Assembly (NCBI RefSeq): GCF_000835495.1
Contig: NW_015622541.1
Span: 5,456,001 to 5,520,000, forward strand
DNA from: Cladophialophora immunda
Lineage: Eukaryota > Ascomycota > Eurotiomycetes > Chaetothyriales > Herpotrichiellaceae
Length of the DNA: 64,000 nt
Direction: 5' to 3'
Made by a program: the position numbers and the translations under genes. The notes under the pieces are model-generated. The model was not told where the DNA came from and ran no database searches. It was given only the letters and a program-made list of their open reading frames with translations. The stretch's first letter is position 1; the number at the start of each line of letters is the position of its first letter. Positions 1 through 10,976 of this stretch are shown in pieces.

Positions 1-4
1 CGAC

Positions 5-2083
5 ATGATCGATGATCCTGTGGAACCTCTTGATACTGGAGCCGATGTTATGGAAGACCAACTTGACGAGACTCTGCCAGATGATGATTTGAATGATGAG
101 CAAAACGTATCGATGCTAACTGAACAACCCGACCTGGATTACAATATGGATGCCTCCATCGAAGAAACTCAAGGTGATGAAGATGAGGAAATCTTGTATG
201 AAGACGAGGAAGATATTGGAGCAGCGATACAAGACGTTGAAGAAGTTGCCGAGGACAACGCAAATCAAGGTCAGCCGCAGGTGTATCAAGAAGTAGAAAC
301 GGACGTCATTTTAGAAGAACCCGGAGATCAACCCGAGCCACAAAATCACACCGATTCAGATAGTAATCAACACAAGGCTCTCACCGACGATGAAAGCACC
401 CCGGTCGCAGCAGAAGAACCCGCCCAAAGTCAAGAAGAAAGTCAGGCTTCAAAAGCCGAAATATCGGATGCATCCCAAAACTATGTGACCGGCCAAGGTG
501 AGGAGGACGAAGCTCCTGAACAAGCGCAAGATGGGCACGATGATGATGCTCCCGAACTGCCACAACAACATCTAGAGGTTGAGATTGGAGATGGTAATCA
601 TACCCTCTCCCTTGAGGAAGGTAGTCGTCTCGGGGCCGAAGCCCAGGCAACGACTGCAACAAGTGAACCCGGGCCCCAAGATCAGCATGAGGAGACGATT
701 CAGAACGAAGATGACAGGGCAACTCCGGCCGTTCACCCTGTTACCCTTGTTTACCTAGAAGAGGAAATGTCCCTTTTCCCGCCCATGCTCGGCGACGCTT
801 CAAGCGTGTATTTCCTGCCTGATGCTTCACTGGCCTTCGAGCCGTTGGACAAATTGCTCGCTGCATGCCGTGAGATTTTGACTGGGACGCTGGATCACCA
901 TGACGAGCTTGTACTTGACGTGCCTGGGTTAGGCCTGCATGTCTGTGAGGACTCTAAGTATGCTGCTCAAATTACGCTTGCTCAAATCCTCGACGTCTAC
1001 TTGCATCTATGCAATAACAATGCAGGTCAGGCGATCCAACCTCTGTACTGTCACTTGAGCAGCCGAGTGAGCCTGGCGTCGCAATATGCCTATCTCTGCT
1101 CTGCGGGAGCTGAAGGAAAGACCTATGCTGAAATCGCTGCCGATCACTCAGAATCTCCGGAGCTGGAAGGCGATGACGAAGACGAAGCCAGTCACTATGA
1201 AGAACATCAAAGTGAAGGCGATCACTTACCTGCCCAAGAAGAAACAGAGGCCGTTGCAGAAAATACGGACGGTCAACTGTCTGCAGCCAATGCCGATGAG
1301 ACAGATGCCTTCGGTCAAGGGGAGCACCCCGAGGACGAGATCTCTTCTGATCATGCGACCCAGAGCATTGTGCCTACAGCTAGCGATGTGAATCTTCCCG
1401 AGCCTTTTGCAGCCACAGAAGCGCCTGAGGCAGCTGAACCGGTAGAATTGCTTGCTGGAGCTGATCAAGAAGACGGTGAGCCAGAGTACGTGTATGACGA
1501 GACTCGAGAGCTCGACGGCACTGAGCACGAGCTGCATTTTGAAGTTCAAGACCGACTGCATGAGGATCAAGAACATGAAACAAACAGCTCACATACTGTA
1601 GAAGCCGATACGGCAGAGTCGGGCCTTCAGAATATCGAAGCAGCTGATGTCGCGACTGCACGGCTTGGGCAACCCAACGAAGAAGCGGAAGATCTTTTTC
1701 AACACGAAGGCGATGGGCCTGAGCCAGAATCCAACTACGAAACCTATGGTGATGAAGAGCTCTTCGTCACGCAGGATGAATCTGGTGATAATGTGCCGGA
1801 AGACCTCTCAGCAGTCATCCAAGATGAAGATTCAGTTCCGACGTTTCAAAACGCAGATGACGCGGACGTGGCTCAAACACAGCCTTCCATTCCCAGCAAT
1901 GCTGAACCCCTGGACGAAAACTCCTCGCACGTGGGTTCAGCTGTTGACACGCAGTATGCGGGCAATCTAAGTCCTCCCATGACTCCTGTCAAAGCCAGGC
2001 AAGCCAAGCGGAAAGCCGAGGAAGAAGATGAGCTTCTTCTCGATCTCGATACGCCAGATCCGAAGCGTCGAAGACCATCATAA
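5..2083 (+). CDS. Acidic low-complexity nuclear-type protein, 5' end possibly incomplete
   Basis: Uninterrupted frame of at least 692 codons starting almost at the window edge, so the true start may lie upstream. The protein is extremely rich in Asp/Glu/Gln. One more ordered hydrophobic segment sits at about residues 244-375, with patterns such as EEEMSLFPP, LDKLLAACREIL, LGLHVCEDSKYAAQITLAQ and PLYCHLSSRVSLASQYAYL. It is flanked by disordered acidic tails. The C-terminus has an SPPMTP proline-directed site and two basic clusters (KARQAKRK and PKRRRPS) that look like a bipartite nuclear signal. I do not recognise a named domain. The pattern of an ordered core in acidic tails suggests a chromatin or nuclear scaffold protein, which is inference only. 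It runs towards ftr1, with about 1.2 kb between them. Confidence 0.8.
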   Translation: MIDDPVEPLDTGADVMEDQLDETLPDDDLNDEQNVSMLTEQPDLDYNMDASIEETQGDEDEEILYEDEEDIGAAIQDVEEVAEDNANQGQPQVYQEVETDVILEEPGDQPEPQNHTDSDSNQHKALTDDESTPVAAEEPAQSQEESQASKAEISDASQNYVTGQGEEDEAPEQAQDGHDDDAPELPQQHLEVEIGDGNHTLSLEEGSRLGAEAQATTATSEPGPQDQHEETIQNEDDRATPAVHPVTLVYLEEEMSLFPPMLGDASSVYFLPDASLAFEPLDKLLAACREILTGTLDHHDELVLDVPGLGLHVCEDSKYAAQITLAQILDVYLHLCNNNAGQAIQPLYCHLSSRVSLASQYAYLCSAGAEGKTYAEIAADHSESPELEGDDEDEASHYEEHQSEGDHLPAQEETEAVAENTDGQLSAANADETDAFGQGEHPEDEISSDHATQSIVPTASDVNLPEPFAATEAPEAAEPVELLAGADQEDGEPEYVYDETRELDGTEHELHFEVQDRLHEDQEHETNSSHTVEADTAESGLQNIEAADVATARLGQPNEEAEDLFQHEGDGPEPESNYETYGDEELFVTQDESGDNVPEDLSAVIQDEDSVPTFQNADDADVAQTQPSIPSNAEPLDENSSHVGSAVDTQYAGNLSPPMTPVKARQAKRKAEEEDELLLDLDTPDPKRRRPS

Positions 2084-3329
2084 TTAGTCGAGTCGATCAC
2101 TCCGACCTTTTGCCATCCCTCTTCCGCAGACACTTGTAATCGCAGATAGCCCAACAAAACTCGATTCGCCTGCAACACAACCTTCGACGTTTGCCAAATA
2201 CCTTCACCTTTACTAATCACGGCAGAATCTAACCTTTTAGGTCTCTATGTAGGATCCCTTCTATTCTCAGCACACCACGGCGCCTTACTTGTGCATTCGG
2301 CGACTGCCATACAACGGTGTGCTGCAGTAAATTTTCTCCCTATTCCCCTGTGCCACTAACCATAGTTTTGTTGCATTTACGCTCGACATTCTTGCGTCGA
2401 GAATCCTCGAGGCTTCCTCGACGTCCGACCCTAACCTATTATGCAAGGTTTTTGATAAACTTGAAAACTCAAGGTCGATTGGGAGGAACATGTACAATGA
2501 TTCGACTTAAACTTACCGTGACTGCAATGGCTGGGTGGGTGGGTTTGCAGTTCACTGTAAGTTACCAGAAACGGGGAGGATGAGAGCTGGGATCGTGCTT
2601 GGGGGTGGAGGGGAAGAAAAGTCATGTTTCCGTTTTGCGGTTGTGTTCTTGTTGTAGCCCTGCGCTGGGAGGAGGACGGCAGACGTTGCTTGGTTTTCAG
2701 CTTGACACGGATGAGAGCATCTGGACGCCGGACCAAGAGGGTAGCAGAGCAAGCAATCTGGCGACAAGGGACGTGTTTTGAAGTGGTTGATCTCCCGGTT
2801 GGCGCAGTTATGCCTCGTGGTCTCTGAATCAAGAAACCTCTGTTGAACGAATGCTCAAACAACGACTCCAATCGTCCATTCCTGAATTGTCCCTACTTTC
2901 GCGTTTTCACGTCGCAATAAATAGTGGGCTCTGTTGTCCTGGCAAGGAATACCCCGATGTTACGGCGACACGAGAATGGGAATCTGGGCGGTTCTGTGAA
3001 GCGCAATGCTATGGCGTGTGAGTGGGAGGTGATACGAAAAAATCCAGCCAATCATGGATTAGCTATTTCGCAGCAAGGATATGTACTCCGTGTATAAAAG
3101 TCACCCACAGGCACCCCTCGACCTCACCCGCATGCCTAATCCCTGGTGCTTTCAAAACCATCTCAAAATATTGCGGACTCTAATCAAACAAGTTGTTTGC
3201 AGACGGGTGTCTCGCAGGCGACGAAAGTTGTTGAGCGACATCCTGTAGAGACGTCAAAAGGACGCTGCCATGCTCCCTTGCATCAACTCCGCGCGGGTGC
3301 TTTGGTTCTCTGGTTTCATGCGAACCCTC
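2084..3329. other. Intergenic, 1.2 kb, between convergent genes
   Basis: Holds the 3' flanks of the acidic protein gene and of ftr1. Short open frames occur on both strands but none has family similarity or splice-supported extension. I see no RNA gene or repeat. Confidence 0.6.
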
Positions 3330-4491
3330 TCACGCATGGCTGTTAGACCCCTTGGGCTTGGCGCCTACGACGACCTTCTCCTCCGCCGGGCCAAGGCCGC
3401 TTGACTCGTCTCCAGCGGATGTCTCGTCGGTCAGCGCGGCATCCGCAGCCTTGGATTTCATAAAGGGGTAGTGCCCTTTGGTCTCCTTGAACCTCAACAG
3501 GACGAAGCCTGCGATGACGACGATCCAGAAGACGTTGTACCCGATGACGCTGCCGTAGGTGGCGCTGTTTTGCCAACCGAAGAGGGCGTTGAAGATACCC
3601 CAGCCGCCGCCGCCGTTCAGCAGAGGGTTGCAGCAGTTCACATGCCAGACGATGGACCGGATGTCATATGACCCTGGGCCCGAGCCGCTCTCGGCGGCAT
3701 CGCCACCGGTTGCCCGGTTAAAGGCGTTGTTTTCGAAATACCAGATGCTCCGAGAAAAGAGACCAGCCGCGACAAGGTAGAGGAAGCAGGTGCTCGCAAT
3801 GAGGAAGAGCTGCAGGGGAGCCATGTTGCCGCCCTTGTAGATGAGGAAGCCCACTGCACAACCAGCAGCGAGGCCGCAGACCGTGGGTAACGGAATAGAG
3901 CTGGCCTGAACGCCGAGACTCACGCCCCCGATGAAGACGATGGCTTCGATGCCCTCACGCAGAATCGTGATGAAGGGGAGGAGGAACATAGCATACTTCT
4001 CGGCCCACCCCTTAATGCGACTGCCGAGTCTGCCATGTCTGTTGTCCTTGGCTTCCAGGGCCTTTGCAAGCTTGACTCTCCATTTGGCCTGCATCTTGGA
4101 GACGCGCAGAAGCGCAGCACCCATGATTGCGATGATAATGGAGGCAATCAAAGCAAAAATACCCTCCCAGAGGTCCTCGGTGGTTCCCCAGGTGTTGGTT
4201 CCAATGCCATAAAATGCGCCGATCATTCCGCAGCCGATTATCAGACATATTACGAACCCTACCAGGGTGCCGTACCAGATCTGCAACACGCCAAAGGTAA
4301 GGACAACAATCGGTCAATGGGCCGGTGGAGCCACAACGTACCTGGTTCCGCAGCTTCTTATACACATTCTTGTCTCGATCTGGGCCCAGCTGTTGCTTGA
4401 GAAAGGATAGCAGGACCGAGACGACAATTGTGGTTTCCAGCGTCTCTCTGAAGACGATGAAGAAGACCGGGACGGCGAAGACTTGCGGCAT
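3330..4491 (-). CDS. ftr1: High-affinity plasma-membrane iron permease Ftr1
   Basis: Two exons, 4491..4342 and 4280..3330. The 61 bp intron runs GTACGT..TTGCAG, and joining gives a 366-residue protein, normal for the family. Both iron-transport signatures are present: RETLE at residues 15-19 in the first membrane helix and REGIE at residues 158-162. About seven hydrophobic helices are visible, then a hydrophilic C-terminal tail. In the known family, Ftr1 moves Fe3+ handed over by the multicopper ferroxidase Fet3 at the plasma membrane. The gene is divergent from fet3, the usual fungal arrangement, so both can share control. The start ATG at 4491 is the only one before the first signature helix. 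Four ATCWGATAA motifs in the shared promoter point to repression by a GATA factor of the SreA type when iron is plentiful. Confidence 0.96.
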
Positions 4492-4658
4492 GGTTAGCGG
4501 CTGGTGCGTGTGACTTTCAACCCTGGTGAGCTATAGAACCCCTGTCTCCCTTCCTGACAGTACTGTTTCTGGCCCCCTTTGTTCTTCGAGTCACTCTCTC
4601 GGAAACTGGTAGGCAGAGGATAGGGAGAAAATTGAGCGGCCGAAGCTGGGAAGACTGC

Positions 4659-4667
4659 ATCTGATAA
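4659..4667 (+). promoter_or_regulatory. SreA-type GATA site 1 (ATCTGATAA)
   Basis: Exact match to ATCWGATAA, the known core bound by the iron-sensing GATA repressor SreA and its relatives in filamentous fungi. It lies about 170 bp upstream of the ftr1 start. The match to site 2 extends further, over 15 bases in all. Confidence 0.75.
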
Positions 4668-5439
4668 GATTATGTGCTTGGAAGGCAGGCCCCTTGAATT
4701 CAGGTGATGGATGCATGGAAAAAAAGAGCCATGGCCGGTGGCTGAGTGGTGATCGAGGGGCGAGTGATGAGTGGTGAATGCTGAGTGGTGCGCAGGCGCA
4801 TGGAGCTTGCAGAGTGGGGGACAAAGGCGACATCGACTTTTCTTGGCCACGAAAATGCCAGTCAATGCCACGAATTCGCAGCCTGCGCCCAGAATTTCCG
4901 CCTCTTCATCAGTCCACTCTGCCGATGTCGCTCTCACGCTGCTCGAGTCCATATCCTGCTGTTCTGGACACTCCTCTGGTCCGCTGCCAGGTTCCACTCC
5001 GTCCTACTCTCCCCTGTCCACCATGCCCTTGGGGAAGGCCGCTCGCCTGCGCCCCGGCTCACCTCGCAGAAAGTTAGCGATCGCCGCTCGCTGCCGCCCC
5101 CCCCGCGAAAGGAGGCGGTCGATTGGTCAATTGGCAAACACAGCTTGTGGAAACACTTTCGTCGGCTGATGCCCGGGTTTAGGAAGAACACGATTGAAAT
5201 TCTGCTTCTTTCGTGTGTTTGATCAGCCAGGGAAATTCTCTGCTTTGCACACATGCGCGTCACAGGTGTTGCCTCGCATGGCCCGGCTTCACATCGACTT
5301 TTCCCACTTCAATCCTTGGTCTTCCCTTGTCTCTGTTGACGTTACCCTTCAGGTTTGATTAGGCTCGCTTCAACCACAGCTGCAAGCCACGCCTCAAAAG
5401 ACGGAGGGTTGCACGGTCGGAAAAGCACAAGGTTCGTTA

Positions 5440-5483
5440 CTCACTTGGCAAGTCTTCATTGCTCACTTGGCAAGTCTTCGTTC
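5440..5483. repeat. Tandem 22 bp repeat, two copies
   Basis: The 18-mer CTCACTTGGCAAGTCTTC occurs at 5440-5457 and again at 5462-5479, period 22. The four-base spacers differ slightly (ATTG, GTTC). Each copy carries the near-palindrome CTTGGCAAG. It lies inside the ftr1/fet3 promoter. Confidence 0.85.
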
Positions 5484-5579
5484 GATAAAGAAAACTGACC
5501 GCAGTTTAGCTCACGCCCAAGTCGATTGGACACGGGTCCACCAGATTAGATCACAGCTCTTGATACTATTATTCAATTT

Positions 5580-5588
5580 TTATCTGAT
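5580..5588 (-). promoter_or_regulatory. SreA-type GATA site 4 (ATCAGATAA)
   Basis: The plus strand reads TTATCTGAT, an exact ATCWGATAA on the minus strand. It lies about 660 bp upstream of the fet3 start, near the middle of the shared promoter. Confidence 0.65.
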
Positions 5589-6028
5589 CAATTGCTCGCA
5601 CCACCTCTATCCCTCTATATCCCTCCTGTCGCCCTCGTCGACTGCGCGCCGAGGCGGTCTCTCTTCGTCTGTGTAACTTCTCTCTTTCAGACATCTGCAA
5701 ACCCGGACCTCTTTTCCATCGATGCCCATGTGTGGCCCAATGCCTTGACCCCTACAACTGGCCAGAACCGACGCTTCGACCGACCAGCTTGGCGACGACC
5801 AAGCATCAGCTTGTTCTCGCTCTGGACCGCTTCTGCCAAGGGGACCCTGCGGTGTCAAGCTCTTCTCTACGGATTGAATACTTTTCGTCTTGGCTGTTCG
5901 CTTGACGACTTGCATTGCTCTCCACTATCCAAGCCCGATGAGCCCGCCATTCAGTGCGAAATCCTCAGACCACGAAGGAGTTGATGGGTCTCTCCTTCCC
6001 TGCTGATCCGGCGAGTTGAGTGATAATC

Positions 6029-6037
6029 TTATCAGAT
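6029..6037 (-). promoter_or_regulatory. SreA-type GATA site 2 (ATCTGATAA)
   Basis: The plus strand reads TTATCAGAT. The extended minus-strand match (6037 down to 6023) is identical over 15 bases to the extended site 1. It lies about 210 bp upstream of the fet3 start. Confidence 0.75.
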
Positions 6038-6179
6038 CGTCCGCCTGACTTTTCGAATTTTCTGCCACGCCGGAGCAGTATCGGAGCAACGTCGAGGGTC
6101 GCAGGGATCGCTGGACGCTTTGGCAAGTTTTTCCGTTCTGCCGGCAGAGGACTTTCGGAGCATCGCCTTTCAAAAGATC

Positions 6180-6188
6180 TTATCTGAT
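6180..6188 (-). promoter_or_regulatory. SreA-type GATA site 3 (ATCAGATAA)
   Basis: The plus strand reads TTATCTGAT, 57 bp before the fet3 ATG. On the minus strand it continues as ATCAGATAAGAT, so it shares the 12-base pattern ATCWGATAAGAT with sites 1 and 2. It may lie in the 5' leader. Confidence 0.7.
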
Positions 6189-6244
6189 ATCGATGGTCGA
6201 CATCTTTCCTTGTCTCTAACGAGCACGACTCATAGCCAGAAGTC

Positions 6245-8463
6245 ATGGCGCTGTCCCTGTCGAATTTCTTCTTCCTAAGCACAGTCTTTCTGCTGTCATT
6301 CGCCTCTGCAGCAACACGGGTGTATAACTTCACTGCTGGTTGGATGACCACGAATCCCGATGGCTTGTTCAACAGGACTACTATTGGCATCAATGGCCAG
6401 TGGCCTTTGCCTCGAATCGAGGCGGACGTGGGCGACAGGATCATTGTCAATCTGAAAAACGATCTGGGAAATCAGTCTACCTCAATTCACTTCCACGGGC
6501 TGTTTATGAATGGCTCTAATCATATGGATGGCGTCGCGAGTACAACACAGTGTCCAGTCCCTCCGGGTGCCACTTTTACCTATGATTTCAATGTGTGCCC
6601 AACTTCTGCTTCAGGAACCTCATCCCCGGACTAACGCAGAAAACAGGTCACCCAGCCAGGCACGTACTGGTACCATTCGCACGTTGACGGACAGTATCCG
6701 GATGGCTTTAGAGGGCCACTGATCATTCACGACCCGCAAAACCCCTACGCAGACCTGTACGAGGAGGAGTTAGTATTGACGCTCTCAGATTGGTATCATG
6801 AGCAAATGCCCCCACTCATCAAGAAGTTCTTGAGCGTGACCAATCCCACGGGTGCTGAGCCAGGTAAGTCGAAATCCATCCTTTGTTCTGCATGGACGCT
6901 AAGTCCCTGGACAAGTACCACAATCTGCCCTTATGAACGACACCCAAAACCTCCAAATTCACGTGCAACCTGGCAAGACCTACTTCTTGCGCATAGTCAA
7001 TATGGCCGGCTTCGCTGCCCAGTACTTTTGGATAGAAGGGCACACTTTCCGCATCATTGAGGTGGACGGTGTATATCATGAACCCACCGAGGCAAGCATG
7101 ATTTACCTGACTGCTGCACAACGATACGGTATTCTCCTGACCACCAAAAATGACACGAGTGCCAATTTTGCGATCGTGGGTTCTATGGACCAAGATTTGT
7201 TCGACAAGATTCCCAAGGATCTGAATCCAAACGTGACGAGTTTCTTGGTCTATGACGCAGAGAAACCTATGCCGACGCCCAAGCTCGTTGATTCATTTGA
7301 GCCATTTGATGATATGAAGCTCCGACCCACTGATGGAGAGGAGCTGCTTGAGGACCCGGATCTGGTCGTCCAGCTCGATCTGATGATGGACAATTTGGGC
7401 GACGGAGTCGTGAGTTCCGTCCCGTCCTGCAACTTTTCTCCAGCAGGCCTTTATTGACATCGGCGCGTTTGCCGCTTTAGAACTATGCCTTCTTCAACGG
7501 CATCACCTACGTCCGCCCCAAGGTGCCCTCGCTGTACACGGCGCTGACAACCGGCGACCTTGCCACCGACGCGACCGTCTACGGCGTCAACACACACGCC
7601 TATGTCCTCGGTCACAACGAAGTCGTCGAGATCGTCCTGAACAACCAGGATCCCGGGAAACACCCATTCCATTTGCACGGCCACGCCTTCCAGGCCGTGG
7701 TGCGTGGTGCCGACGACTCGGGCGACTACGACCCCAACGCGGTGACGAACGGGAGCTTGGTACTTCCCCGAGTCCCCATGAGGAGAGATACGCTCTTGGT
7801 CCGACCGAACGGCCATATCGTGATGCGATTCAGGAGCGACAATCCGGGCGTGTGGTTGTTCCACTGCCATATTGAATGGCACGTCGACTCGGGCCTGGTC
7901 ATGACTTTTGTCGAGGTATGTTTTTGGTCCGAGACCTCGTCTTGTCCCCCGATATCTCCAACCAAGAATCCATGAATGACAAAACCATCTAATCTGACCA
8001 CACGTCACAGTCCCCCTTGCTCCTGCAACAAACCCTCTCTGCGCGCATCCCCGACGATCACTTGGCCGCCTGCGCCGCGCTGGCCCCGCCGATGCCCACG
8101 GCCGGCAATGCCGCGGCCAACACGGCGGACCTGCTCGACCTCACGGGCGCCAACGTCTCGCCCGCCCCCTTGCCCGACGGCTTCACCCCGCGCGGCATCG
8201 TCGCGCTGACCTTCAGCATCGTCGCGGGCCTGCTCGGCGTCGCCACCGTGGTCTGGTACGGGCTCGGCGAGATGGGCACCATCGAGACCGAGCGCGAGAA
8301 GGCAAAGATCCAGAAGGTCGCGGTGGAACGGGGCGTCGTGTCTCGCTTGCCCACGGACACGTCTGCTGCTTCCTCCGTGGGCGGTACCGGCGTTCTAGCT
8401 GGGGATGGGGGAGCAAGTCCCGCGGATCTTGGGAGAGAGGAGATCACGAGGTCGGCCAACTAA
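6245..8463 (+). CDS. fet3: Fet3-type multicopper ferroxidase
   Basis: Five exons: 6245..6592, 6647..6863, 6916..7409, 7481..7915 and 8011..8463, giving 648 residues. All four introns are GT..AG. A signal peptide covers about residues 1-22. Copper ligands are in order: HFHG (82-85), WYHSH (124-128), HPFHLHGH (414-421) and HCHIEWH (481-487, type 1 Cys482). Glu187 in GAEP and Asp410 in NNQD sit where yeast Fet3 has the acidic residues used for Fe2+ binding and electron transfer, which marks a ferroxidase rather than a laccase. A membrane helix at about 560-583 and a cytosolic tail follow, as in Fet3. The enzyme oxidises Fe2+ at the cell surface and passes Fe3+ to Ftr1, encoded divergently. Confidence 0.95.
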
Positions 8464-8680
8464 ACTCATATATGGTGACACATCTAGGCCGTCTTCACAG
8501 AGAAAGTGTAAGGAAAGGGAACAAATCAGCTGAACTTATATTCCCCTATCATGAACGTATCTTGCTTGACGCCCCGTCTGCTGGGATTCCTTTCGATACG
8601 CAGCCTCTCTCCCATATGTTCATAGTCGTGACGCCATCAGAGCTTAATTTCTCTTCTGCGAGACACACCGCAACCATTCA

Positions 8681-10976
8681 CTAAGAACTGTTCTGGCTCA
8701 AGGTGACCTGATCCGTGACCAACATGCCAGCAATACTTGCACTAGTTAATGTCGAGAGCACCCCAGAGAACAACGCCGAGAGCGCGACACGAGACACGTC
8801 GCCGGAGCGAGAAGGTGCGATCTGACTGAGCACGCCGATTTGGGTGCCAAGGGAGCCAAAGTTACCAAACCCTGCACGAACAATTAGCATCAAGTGCGTC
8901 GACCGATGGGACGAATCACGCCAGTGCGCAACTGCAGAAGGGCGCTTCGAGTTCCGGAAGACTTACCGCACAAGGCGTACGTCGCAATTAGCTTTGACCG
9001 CGGACTCATGTCGATGTACTGTGCCTCGCTGGTGAGAGAGTTATACGCAACAAATTCATTCGCGACGACCTTGATCCCGATGAGTTGTCCCACTTTCAGC
9101 AGGTCGTCGCGAGGCACTCCCAAAAGGAAGGCCACTGGGTAGCAGATGTACCCCAGGATTAGCTGGAGGGTCAGATAGGGTTCGCCATCCTGGGTGATGT
9201 TGATGTATCTATTGCAATGACAGACAAGTCAGTGGGTCGGAATTTCAGAACGTTAACAGACCCTTGTGGGCTGACATATGGCGAGAACTCACCTTCCCCA
9301 CCACCCTAGAAGAGCATTGATCAACCCAATCAATGCGATAATGCAGAGCAAAGTAGCCACGATCATACCCGCGATCTTGATACCAAGCCAAGCACCATTG
9401 GCAAACGCGTGCAAGGCATTCGTTGCGCGATGTTCATCGTCGTCAGGAATGACCACCCGACCTGAGGTGATGGTCTCTTCCGTTTCCGGGTATCGCATCT
9501 TTGACACCGCCAAAGACGCTGGGATCGACATGATACAAGAAGACACCAGAGCCTGGGGATTCAAGCCCAGACCGATATAAGCCACCAGCACAGACCCAGC
9601 GATGGTCGCGAAGCCAGAGCACATGACTTGGTGGATTTCGGCCAGGGTCAAGTGAGGTACGAACGGACGCACCAGCATAGCCGACTCTCCTTGTCCAATG
9701 AAAGGAGAAGCTGCTGCCACAACAGCCTCAGCACCAGAGACACGCAAGCTCCAGAAGAAAAACACTGCGAATTTGCCAATGAACCATTGCAGGACGCCGA
9801 GGTAGTACAGAACCTGCACGAAGGCGACGAAGAAGATGATCGGCGGGACGACTCCAGTCAAGAACCAGTGCAAGTCGATGACACTTTCCGCCGTCAGAAA
9901 AGAGGTGCCCTGGTCTGCAAATCCCAGCAGCTGGCGAGCGAGGAAGGAGATAAAGTTGAAAATGTCGTAACCGGCCTTGGTTCGGAGCACGAATACCGCA
10001 ATGACGAACTGTGTCAACATGCCACCGATGACTGTATGCCAGCGAATCTTGCGACGGTCACGCGACGTGATCCAAAGAAGGGCTATCATGACCGCCAGCC
10101 CCAGGAGGGAGATGGCACGATTTCCACGAGTATTGTCGGCAGATTCCTCTGAGACAAAGGATCCAACCAGAATGACGGCCAGAGCCACCAGCGCAGCAAG
10201 CCAGATGCGGAGCTTCTCCGGGATAGCCTGGTAGACCCTGACGCCCGTGTTGTTCCAGACAAAATGCATCGGTCGGCTGACGATAGTGATGGGAACCCAG
10301 AAAAAGATCAGGCGCAGGGTGATGGCGAGATAGAGGAGGAAAGGAATCAGCCAGCCCAGGTCGTGGCGGTGCATGACCAAACCAGCGATCCACCATCTGC
10401 GGCAACAAATGAGGGGGTTTTTCATCGCGAAAAGGTCGATGGGACTCACCCGGTAAATAACAACCAAATGAAGAGGTGAACAAAGATTTTGTATTTTCCA
10501 TATGCTCTTGAGAAACGATGCTTCTTCCCGTCATCCTCTGAGCCGTTGGTCATAACGCGCGTGGGATCCACGTCTCCTTTCTCAGCATCGCCCATGGTGA
10601 TGAAGTCCTTCTCGTCGACCGGTCCCGAGGGATGTCGGAGCTGGTGTTTCACATAGTCTTGAGGGTTTTTGCTCGCAACATGCTCATCAACGGTGGTACC
10701 ATCGGCGTAGAGGACCTCGTCATGGCGACCGGTCAGCGAGGGGCGGCCATGGTGCAAGTGCTTGTGCTGATGCTCGTGGGAGTAGTGCAGAGCTAAATCT
10801 GGATTCTCGTCGACGTCCTTCTGCATGGAAGGGTTGTGGCCATGAGCGGGAATGTCGTGGTGTGTCCGTCTGCGCTCTCCCCCCTCAGCAGGCGCATCGG
10901 TAGGGTGCATGTGGACGACGTGGTCGTTGATCACCCTGACCTCCTTTGGCTCGATGGAGTCTGGGTTTGAGCTCAT
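8681..10976 (-). CDS. Concentrative nucleoside transporter (CNT family)
   Basis: Four exons on the minus strand: 10976..10450, 10396..9293, 9208..8967 and 8871..8681. Introns of 53, 84 and 95 bp all close in phase and give 687 residues. The core carries CNT family patterns: SPFIGQGESAMLVRPF, EIHQVMCSGFATIAGSVL and, across the last splice, YALCGFGNFGSLG. About ten hydrophobic helices are visible. Family members import nucleosides with H+ or Na+; in fungi H+ is usual. The cytosolic N-terminus of about 170 residues is long, disordered and His-rich (SHEHQHKHLHHG), possibly metal-binding or regulatory. It sits tail-to-tail with fet3, with only about 220 bp between stop codons. Confidence 0.92.

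Larger units (their letters stand above)
4492..6244. promoter_or_regulatory. Shared divergent promoter of ftr1 and fet3
   Basis: A 1.75 kb region between the two start codons. It holds four exact ATCWGATAA sites (listed separately), three ATTGG (reverse CCAAT) pentamers at 5122-5126, 5130-5134 and 5525-5529, a 22 bp tandem repeat near 5440-5483, and pyrimidine-rich stretches before fet3. No open frame in it resembles a protein. The length leaves room for long 5' leaders on both transcripts. Confidence 0.85.

Noticed and set aside
7451..8008. 185-codon minus-strand frame across fet3 exons four and five
   Set aside because: Antisense to the HPFHLHGH copper region of fet3, without family resemblance.
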